64,000 bases of DNA, from contig CAWZYM010000283.1 in NCBI GenBank assembly GCA_963966185.1, positions 1,505,001 to 1,569,000 on the forward strand, in the 5' to 3' direction. The position numbers were made by a program, and so were the translations under genes. This DNA is from Rhabditoides inermis. Its lineage: Eukaryota; Nematoda; Chromadorea; Rhabditida; Rhabditidae. Under the pieces are notes generated by a model. It searched no databases. It was not told the DNA's origin and was given only the letters and a program-made list of their open reading frames with translations. Of the stretch, positions 56,401 through 64,000 are shown in pieces; positions within the stretch are counted from its first letter, which is position 1, and each line of letters opens with the position of its first letter.

Positions 56401-59400
56401 AGCAGCGGCTGTAATGGACAGGACAATGGATGATCGTACCTAAAATTTGGTGCGCAGAGGTGTACACACACTTTCATAATTAGAGCTTTCCGCGCGTTAC
56501 CGGAATGACCAACTGCTCAAGTTCTTCGATTCACTCAATTCGGATGCAACATTAAACATATATCACATTATGTGATCATAACTCATAAATTAAACAGTTG
56601 TTCACAGATAAGCACAGAAAAGCATAAGTATTCCATCTTGTCGCAATAGAAATCGATTTCATTAATAATATTCTTCTCTCCACACAAAAAAGAAACATAT
56701 AATTAAAAAAGTTTGTTTATCAGCAGATTCAAGTTATACAACCGTCGACCTAGCCAATAAGGGGACTGACCTAAGGCTCTCGAGTACAAATCGCTAGCTG
56801 CTTACAAGGGGTCCATCGATGTATGCAATTAATTTGGATCAGATGACGTCACAGACTTCTGACTAATTAGTGAAATAATTGCAACACAATCTCTGATTTT
56901 CTCGAATAGAGATGTGGCATGTGAAAACGAGAGAAAACGTTAATATTCTCTCTGGTTTCGTTTGTTTGAAAAATAGTACCGCTGAACGAGAAGATAAGAA
57001 GTTGCCAGACTCACCACCACCCTGTCCTGCCGGTCTTTTCACTACATTTCACCGTCCCCATTCGACCTCATCTCTCCACCTGCCAGACATCCATCTCCCT
57101 CTATTCACAGCCCACACCCACGCCCGGCCGGTCTTTTAACCGCTCCATTCCACCGCAGCTCACAGCCAGAGAGGGAGGATATCAACATTTACACCACCTA
57201 CGTGAGACCGCTCTTAGAGTACGGCACGTGTGTGTTCAACCCATCGGACAAGGCATCTATCGTACTACTCGAGCGCGTGCAGAACTACTACACACGGGTC
57301 GTCTTAGCGCGCACAACATCACTCGGATTCGACGCGTCTCCAGAACAACGCAACGGAGTTTTCCAGTTACAGTCACTCGAGAAGCGCCGCCACATCATCA
57401 ACATCGTGATGCTCTACAAGATACTTCATGGCTTCGTGGAGGTTGACGCATCTTAGTTTCTTCCTCTTTGTGACTGATAGGTTCGATGCTCCCAAACTCG
57501 TTCTTCCCAGATTTATACTATCAATTAGAGAGCGCGTTTGGAACGTGCGAGTTTGTAAATCCTTCTCTCTTGTTTCGCTGTATCATAGTGGATGTCTTAC
57601 CTCAACGACCCCGTCTCCCGCTCCCCTGGGGGCGGCTTCCCCTGCTGCTTTCAAATTTAACTCTGTTTTGTTGTATCATTTTTTTCAAAGGGTGAGTTCA
57701 AGTAAGTAAGTAATATGCAACCGTATAAATTATTATTACTATATACAGACATATAGACAATAGACACCCCTTCACTCACCCCCCTGCTCTGCCCGGCCGG
57801 CTCGCCCCTCCTCAGCTGCTGCTGCAGCAGCGCCTGCCTCTGTCTGTGCTGGGCCTGCACCTGTAGGCGTAGCTGCTGCTGGGCGAGCGCCGCCTGCTGC
57901 TGCACCAGGCCCTGCTGCACCACCAGCGCCTCAAACAGCCGTCACCAGTCAGTATCTTCAATCTACTCCCGAAATGCCTTCTAACATCCCTTCCAACTAA
58001 TCCTAATCTCCGTATAGCCACTAACTACTTTGAATATGGTTTCCGAAAAGACACCAAGATTTTCGATCACTGACATAACTGACAAGATTTTCCATTATCG
58101 CTGTACCCAGTCTCTCACTCGTCACCGTCAGACCCTGCCTGTTTCACACACTTTTCAACTCAAAACTTAATCAGCTACGCATACCCTGCTCCCACATGCC
58201 ACTGCCCGCCCTTCCTCCCCACTTCATCCTCCGCCTCCCCCTCCTGCTCCCTCTCCCCGTCCCCTTTCTCTCTGGACCCCACCCTCCCCTCATCTCTCTC
58301 TCCTCCTCTCCCCCCTCACCTACCTTTCCCCTTTCTCACCCTTTCTCTCTTCCCTCACTCCTACTCCCTCCCATCCCCATCCCTCCCTCCCCCCACCTCT
58401 TCCTGTCTCGCCGCCTCGGCCCCCCGCTCCCCCTCCTCCCCCACTCCTCCTCTCCTCCGTCCGTTGGCCGCGATGCGCGCCAGGTTCGCGTAGTGGGCGG
58501 CCAGGTGGTGGGCAGGGATCGACTGCAAGAAGAGCACCATATCTCTCTCTCTCGCTCTCTCTTTTCTCTCTCTACCCTCTCTCTCTCTACCATCTCTGTT
58601 CCCTCCTCTCTCCCTCCACTCCTCTCACCTGCACAGTTTGGTTCTGCTGGTTCTGCTGCTGCACCATCTGCATCCGCTGGTGCTGCGCCAGACCGAGTTC
58701 GAATGGGGTGGGGTGAGTGGTCGTCTGGAATTGAAACAACAGTGCAACAGTGGTGCAACAACGATTCAATTTCTCGGATTGGTAAATTATCCACCTTAAT
58801 GCGCTCTCCACTATCCTACCTAAACCTAAACATACGCCCGGCCACTGTAAGTGATGGCGTTTTAAGCGTGCGACTCCGCGCCATGCGATTTTCCACTTGC
58901 CAGTCGACCTGTTTGTCCACTCCCTCCACTCTGCCCATCCCGCCCACCATCGGCTGCAGGAACAGCACTCTCTGCGGCGGCGGCGGCGCGCGAGGGGCGG
59001 CCGGCTCGACCACTTCCACTTCCTCTACCGCCTCCACCGCCGTCTCCGTCGACACGCTCTGCAACGCCCCTCCTCCTCCTTGTCCAGCCTCTTGCATTGT
59101 CTCGTCCGAAGGAGGAGGCGGCGGCTTGATCGCTCCTGCAACATCCATCGAAGTCGATTCGCATGCGGCTCGAACCATGACAAAACATGTGTCGCTAATC
59201 CAAAACGTGTGATGTGAGTTGTCAAGAGAAAAAGAAAAAGAGAGTAGATCACCGCACCAAGGTCTACATCCAGCCACTCCTTCTATAGCACCCCAGCACT
59301 GACCCCTGAGCCTCGCTGGCAACGCAGGCACTGCGAACACGGCGTCGGGTGGGCGTCTGCTGAGCGGGCGGCGCGACAGAGACGTGATCAACACGTCGGC

Positions 59401-59449
59401 CAGCGTCGACGCCTGCTTCATCTGGTCCCGCTCCCACGCCTCCTGCAAC

Positions 59450-59480
<31 letters not shown>

Positions 59481-62400
59481 GGTTTCCCTCTCAACTCTCA
59501 ACTGATATTCGATTTTTCCAGCCTCTAATTCATCGCATTTTCTCAACAAAAAATGGAGTATATTATGTTGCATGTTATAAGTTTCGGCAATTTTATATAT
59601 CACACAAGTGCCCAGTAGCTACAATTGTTCTTCTCTATCTCCCTCTTCGTCGTTTTCTAGTATCATGTGTACAAGATACCACAAAACATTGAATCATTGA
59701 GTCTCTGACTCTTATACAGGGTACTTACTGCCACTTTTCCTTGATCCACCCCACTCCCCATCTCCCCTCTCCTCTCCTGCTCTCCACCACCCACCTTCTA
59801 CATCTGCTTCTGCACACGTATACAACACATTGAGATTCTGACTCTTCACATCTTCTGACACTCATACCCCGTCCCAGCGCTTATACTAAGACCTCTCATG
59901 AATGTGTACTTTGTACTTTATGTTCATGAAACGCGATTCTGGATAAACCTTTAATTTGATTTGATTTTGATCATCCCCCATCTACTTCCTCTCAGCACCC
60001 TCCTCCTCCTCCGCTCCTCCTCTCCCCCCCACCTCCTCCATCTGCTCCCTCTCCCGCTTGGTGCGCCTCCACCTATCCAGCTCCGCCCGCTCCGCCGCCT
60101 CCTGCGGATCCACGATACGCACGCGCCTCTTAGCCACTGCTCCACGCGCTTCTCCTGCTCCCCCGGATGGTGCTCCTCCCGCCGCTGCTCCTCCACTCAC
60201 CCCTTCTGCTCCTGCTCCTTCTCCACCTCCTTCTCCACTCGGTTCGCCTCCCGCGCCAGCCGAGAAACGAGGTGCCTACAGGATATGCTATTTCAAACAG
60301 AGAAAATATGTATCACCACTCGATGAAAAAGCAAAAGCATTTTCTAGTGCAATACTGCTGCTGAAAAAATAGGGTGAACAGACAAAAACACGACAATCAC
60401 CACCCCTTTATACATTACGCATACAATGCATTTCACTGGATTCCAAACCACTAAAATTCCAAAATCTTGATCAAATACGTGTCAAATACGTGTCACCGAA
60501 TAACCTACATCATGGAATGTAACACTAATGAAAGGGCTGTTGATGCGACACGATATACGACTCAAAACGACGCACACTACCACACTCACATTCCTCGTCC
60601 ATCCGAAATCGTCGCCTTCCTCCTTCTCCTCCTCCTCCTCCGGCTCGCTCTTCACCTTCTGCACCTGCTCCATCTGCTCCTCTCCATCCACCTCTGTCTT
60701 CACATTCGCCTCCTCCCACAGCGAGCCCATCCAAGGCACCGTCTCTTCGCTAACATGCTCCTCCTTCAGCTCCATGCAAGGAAGGTCCGTCCACTGTCCG
60801 GCCACGTCCCTCTCCCTCATAGGGTCCGCGCTTTCCTGGACGCCCATGTCCTTCACTTCCCCTCCTCGGTTCTTCCGTCCAGCCGCCATGCGAGGCGCCT
60901 GAAATCATAAGATTTAGAAAAAAGTTTCACATTATTTTCAATTGTATACGGTTGTAGAATACATAATACCGCGTCACCTGTCGGCCAAACTCAAATGAAA
61001 TTAAATTACCGATTAGTAATACAGATATAACGCCTTTCCTCCACAAATTCTTTTTTCACCACTGGTCTAGCTCTACACTCTGCCGCTAGCCCCGATCCAC
61101 TCTCCACCCACCCTCCTCGTCCACCCCTCGATCCCGGCTCGCCATTGCTCCGCCGACAGCTCTCTCTCCCCTCCCACATCTACGGGAACGACCTCAACCG
61201 GGCGCTCTTCATTCACATCGCCCACGCCACGTTCGAACACCTTTCTGTCCTGACCGGCTGCCGAGCGAAGCGCAGGCGTCTGCAATCATTAATCTGCAAT
61301 CATCAATCCACCTTTCGAGACAAAATATGCAACACCGAGTTCGCAAATACAACAAGTCGTTGACAACATAATTCGGTTGTGGTTGGTAGACGAATCAAAT
61401 ACACGCACGCCCGTATTACTTGGTATGTACCTGTTACCTCCTCGATAGCTGAACTCTATTTTTCGCAGTTAGCCTAGCAAATTGCCTCGTTCAGCTATAA
61501 CCCTTTCGGATGAACGAATATGATTCCGACTAAGAACAGTGAAAATCACTCACATCTTCCCTATTCCACCCCTCTCCTCCTTCTCTTGCATTCTCCACTC
61601 GCTGCTGCTCCTCAGCCAGTTCCCACTCCTTCGTGAACAGATTCTCGTGCGGCAGCCTGAAAAGATACATTACCTGTACCTCCCACTCACAATGTCGGCA
61701 GCTTCAAAGAAACTGCGGGGTCAGCAGAGACTCACTACCATAATGTCACAACTCGCCACCGGCAACGAGTTGCCACATCACTACCCCAACTATGCCCCCA
61801 TGCCCCGCAGCCAGACCTTTTGCATAACTGTGGAATCTTCGATTAGTGCACCCTCGCATAAATGTACTAGCAGGACCGGAGTGAAGCAGAGAGCATAGTC
61901 ATCGACTGATCCACTCCCATCCACACCATGTCCCTCCTCATCGCGCTGTTCATCGTCTGCTCCGCCTTCTTCAGCCTCGCCATAGTGGTCGCAACCGCGC
62001 TGCTCGGTAGGAGGAACAACACCAGTGAGTCTAATCACTCTTCAACACAGATGACTATGCGTCAAAGTAATACCACCCTCTTCCCCATTCTAGTCTCACT
62101 GCTAATTTACGAGTAAGGCCAAGGCATACCAGAATTTAACGTATTCCATAATATCCTACATGAGTGGGCGATTGCAATACGTCAAACTAATAGCCTAACT
62201 ATTCCAGTATCGCACTCTGTCAACTTCTACGAGCCCCTGCCGCTCCTCACCCGGTCGGCTACTCGGTCTCCCTCGATGGAGGTCATCGATATGATCTAGA
62301 CTCATTCTCTCATCTACCACTTGGTGGTACACACAACTGATTGTATTATTTTGATTTATTTTGTATTTGTATTTATTTTATATTACTAATCATCGTTTAT

Positions 62401-62493
62401 TGTATAATTATTTGGTTGCATCAACCTGCATTTAATAAATCATCCATTTCATTATCTGAGAGTGAGACTTTGATCTAACCACGAGCAGTGAAA

Positions 62494-62561
<68 letters not shown>

Positions 62562-62864
62562 GCGTAGAAACGGTAACGCTTTCGCTTTGAAGCAAGCAGT
62601 GGTCCGCGGGTTCGACGCTTGGCATACGCACTGCACTCCATCTACTTCTACGACTACCAATCATCAATACATCCAAAAAGCTGCAAATTATATGTCAATT
62701 TTGAAATAAGAAATCGGTTGTACTGATGCAATCATGCAAATAAACCTCATAATATGAAAGTAACTCACTTTGAAGTAGTAGTGGCAGAGGAGGCAGGGTT
62801 TTCTTGATAATTCCATCGCTCCGCTTCCACCTCTCCGGATGACACACTGTCGGCAGTAACAAAC
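53420..62864 (-). CDS. Large Gln-/charge-rich protein with two C-terminal C2H2 zinc fingers (5' end unresolved)
   Basis: Twenty exons join in phase for at least 882 residues: 62769-62864, 61554-61656, 61112-61279, 60590-60898, 60033-60275, 59304-59442, 58909-59135, 58629-58724, 58445-58522, 57780-57929, 56304-56408, 55838-55954, 55398-55511, 54985-55143, 54525-54734, 53883-53974, 53671-53772 and 53420-53561, with the remaining borders approximate. In order: acidic N-terminal part (VKSEPEEEEEKEE), basic helix (RWRRTKREREQMEE), Pro/Val-rich linker, Gln-rich stretch (LVQQQAALAQQQLRLQ), charged helices, then two fingers. The fingers are CDVHTC-12-HWRTLH (C-x4-C-x12-H-x4-H) and CTIPGC-12-HMWTH (C-x4-C-x12-H-x3-H), each split by an intron. 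An acidic tail ends TDSDGEGMEQE. Probably nuclear and DNA- or chromatin-associated; family not identified. The first coding exon is not found; a 5' UTR donor may lie near 63285. Confidence 0.75.
54775..54960. repeat. GA-rich low-complexity tract
   Basis: Imperfect GAGAGGGTGA repeats in an intron of the zinc-finger gene. Confidence 0.9.
55721..55743. repeat. Short GC-rich hairpin
   Basis: GAGAGGGCGC-GCA-GCGCCCTCTC: perfect 10-bp stem, 3-nt loop, followed by TTTT. It shares the core GCGC-GCA-GCGC with hairpins at 43396-43416 and about 43434-43445. Intronic. Confidence 0.75.
57165..57712 (+). mobile_element. Truncated LINE (RT C-terminus) with AAGT-type 3' tail
   Basis: The plus-strand translation gives IYTTYVRPLLEYGTCVF, LERVQNYYTRVVLA and LQSLEKRRHIINIV, typical of the C-terminal thumb region of CR1/Jockey-like LINE reverse transcriptases. 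The frame breaks near 57456, and later pieces (ERVWNVRV) continue in other frames. The element ends with (AAGT)n at about 57699-57712, a tandem-repeat 3' end rather than poly(A). It lies in an intron of the zinc-finger gene, opposite in orientation. Confidence 0.8.
61692..61898 (+). CDS. Possible small protein (68 codons)
   Basis: ATG-to-stop frame MSAASKKLRGQQRL.. directly upstream of the 62-aa membrane protein gene on the same strand, ending 29 bp before that gene's ATG. The first 40 residues look coding-like; the end does not. There is no splice or domain evidence; it may be an upstream ORF in the same transcript or the start of another exon. Confidence 0.25.
   Translation: MSAASKKLRGQQRLTTIMSQLATGNELPHHYPNYAPMPRSQTFCITVESSISAPSHKCTSRTGVKQRA
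61928..62299 (+). CDS. 62-aa single-pass membrane protein, nested gene
   Basis: Two exons, 61928-62024 and 62208-62299, join in phase with consensus GTGAGT donor and TTCCAG acceptor. Residues 1-26 form one strong hydrophobic helix (LIALFIVCSAFFSLAIVVA), followed by an RR stop-transfer motif and a 34-residue polar tail rich in Ser, Thr and Pro (LLTRSATRSPSMEVIDMI). It could be a signal anchor or a cleavable signal peptide; the RR flank and absence of a cleavage-like A-x-A favour an anchor. The gene lies on the opposite strand inside an intron of the zinc-finger gene (between 61657 and 62768). A poly(A) signal AATAAA occurs at about 62434. The context (accATGt) is acceptable. No family recognised; small micropeptide-type membrane regulators look like this. 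Confidence 0.65.
62434..62439 (+). terminator. Poly(A) signal of the nested gene
   Basis: AATAAA in sense orientation about 135 bp after the stop at 62299. Confidence 0.5.
62495..62561. repeat. (AAT)n microsatellite
   Basis: About 22 uninterrupted AAT units immediately before a tRNA-like sequence. Confidence 0.97.
62562..62632 (+). other. tRNA-like remnant
   Basis: A D-arm-like GCGT..ACGC pairing and a T-loop-like GGGTTCGACGC follow the (AAT)n tract. Box consensus and cloverleaf are both imperfect, so this is probably a decayed SINE head or pseudo-tRNA. Confidence 0.35.
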
Positions 62865-63396
62865 CTGAAACAATGTATTTATTGTTTGTTGTCACGTTGT
62901 GTTGTCTGCACCTACTGATTAATCATTATCGAATATTTACAAATAAATAATCGACCCATATGTTTCACTGTTCGCTTATAAACATACACAACAATATGAG
63001 ATAATCTGCACATTTCTACCGCACCACACAACAATAGTACCACCTTCTCAAGATTCACTGGATAATTTACGAAAACAATCGTTTCCATGCATTAATACAA
63101 TCGTTCAAAAAATATCTCATGCTCTGTCTCAAATACTGATTTGATTTAAAGTACATCACACAGTACTATTCACAGCTAGGACACCGTTCCCGATTCCCAT
63201 CACTCAATCAATCCACCGATCAAGCACATAATCCATAATCCCACCGTGGCCTTATGCCTTCAGCGTTCAGCATATAGCCCTCCAGACACCCCTACTCACT
63301 CCGCTGTCTGTTCCCTATTGCCCGTAGCAGCAGCCGCAGCCGAGGTCACACGCGCGCGCGTCTTTCCCGCGCGCCAACCTTCCCGCGCAATCACCG

Positions 63397-63404
63397 CATA
63401 AAAG
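63397..63404 (+). promoter_or_regulatory. TATA-like element
   Basis: CATAAAAG in a GC-rich block 71-78 bp upstream of the ATG at 63475. It lies between that gene and the divergent zinc-finger gene. Confidence 0.45.
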
Positions 63405-63474
63405 ACAGGCGGACAGCTGTTGTCGACACAGTGCCCTCCAGTGCTCTCACTCCTCCCTCCATCCCCTTCCAACC

Positions 63475-63540
63475 ATGTCCGCCGCCTTTGTCGAGAACAT
63501 CGTCAACCTCACCACCAACGAGCCCATCGTCGAGGATCAG
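63475..63540 (+). CDS. First coding exon of a gene leaving the window
   Basis: ATG in a good context (accATGtcc), 22 codons (MSAAFVENIVNLTTNEPIV..), closed by GATCAG|GTGCGT. TATA-like box upstream. No domain is recognisable from 22 residues. No second exon identified before 64000. Confidence 0.6.
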
Positions 63541-64000
63541 GTGCGTAGATGTGACTCATAGTACATAATTGTTCCCGAACGACTATGTTTCACGTGGCAC
63601 TCAATACAACTGCATCGTTTTCGCTTCAATTGCATCTCAATGACAAGTATCACAAGTTCCCTATAGTTTGCCCAATCCCCTTCCGGACCCACTGTGTGAG
63701 TGATCTAGAGACTCTTAAAAACGACATGGACAATCTGTGCGATGCGGCAAAATGGAATGGCTATTGCGGACAAACTGTGTGAATGGACAGTGACAAATGG
63801 ATGGACAAACGGTGTGATTTCAGAAAATATGGATGGACAAACCGTGTGATCATACATTCACCGATGGTTTTATAAACTGTGCAGTTTGGTGCATTGTGTA
63901 TACACAAGATCAAATTGGCTGTTTGTAACCATATTTCTCGTTGTGTCTTAAGTTTATTACTTTGTATTAAATATTATTTATTGAAAGTATTCATGTATTT
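63541..64000. other. Intron sequence
   Basis: Presumed first intron of the gene starting at 63475. It holds short repeats of the type 'ggatggacaaac.gtgtga' at about 63765-63855. Confidence 0.4.

Noticed and set aside
61790..62038. Minus-strand ORF as an exon of the zinc-finger gene
   Set aside because: It is a shadow of the plus-strand 62-aa membrane protein exon and has no acceptor/donor pair in phase with neighbouring exons.

Overview
The window is eukaryotic nuclear DNA from an animal. Every convincing protein is cut into short exons with GT..AG introns (about 40 bp to over 2 kb). There are LTR and non-LTR retroelements, foldback elements, tRNA-like sequences and dozens of (CT)n/(GA)n tracts. 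The best-recognised gene is an anion-type Cys-loop receptor resembling the nematode ACC/LGC-46 group, so an ecdysozoan, perhaps a nematode, is my best guess; nothing here proves the phylum.

Layout. 1-4740: 5'-truncated copy A of the Cys-loop channel gene (minus), running off the left edge. 5568-5960: foldback element with 104-bp arms that look identical. 6795-12926: LTR retrotransposon (minus) with matching 512-bp LTRs, PBS, polypurine tract and a gag ORF, but no pol. 13573-13896: degenerate inverted-repeat element. 14622-24491: large inverted duplication (arms about 4.2 and 4.7 kb, spacer about 1 kb). Each arm holds a four-TM protein gene, transcribed outward, and a convergent gene for an SH2-like protein. 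25236-34730: copy B of the channel (15 coding exons, about 448 aa), carrying a one-base frameshift in TM2 and a LINE fragment in an intron. 35000-43700: gene-poor DNA with microsatellites, a Cys-rich exon-like island, the last exons of another small membrane protein, and a SINE-like element. 44405-47763: helix-rich unknown protein (plus). 48333-53151: coiled-coil unknown protein (minus), whose intron holds a tetranucleotide array of about 920 bp. 53420-62864: large low-complexity/Gln-rich protein ending in two C2H2 zinc fingers (minus), with a 62-aa single-pass membrane protein nested in an intron on the other strand. 63475: first exon of a gene leaving to the right.

The genes do not form one pathway. 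The unifying theme is recent structural turnover: direct and inverted duplications, a young gag-only LTR element, foldback elements and LINE/SINE debris, with splice phases still intact across most exons. Exons were called by reading splice sites and checking phase by hand. Most exon borders should be right to within a base or two, but 5' UTRs, N-termini and several upstream exons are unresolved.
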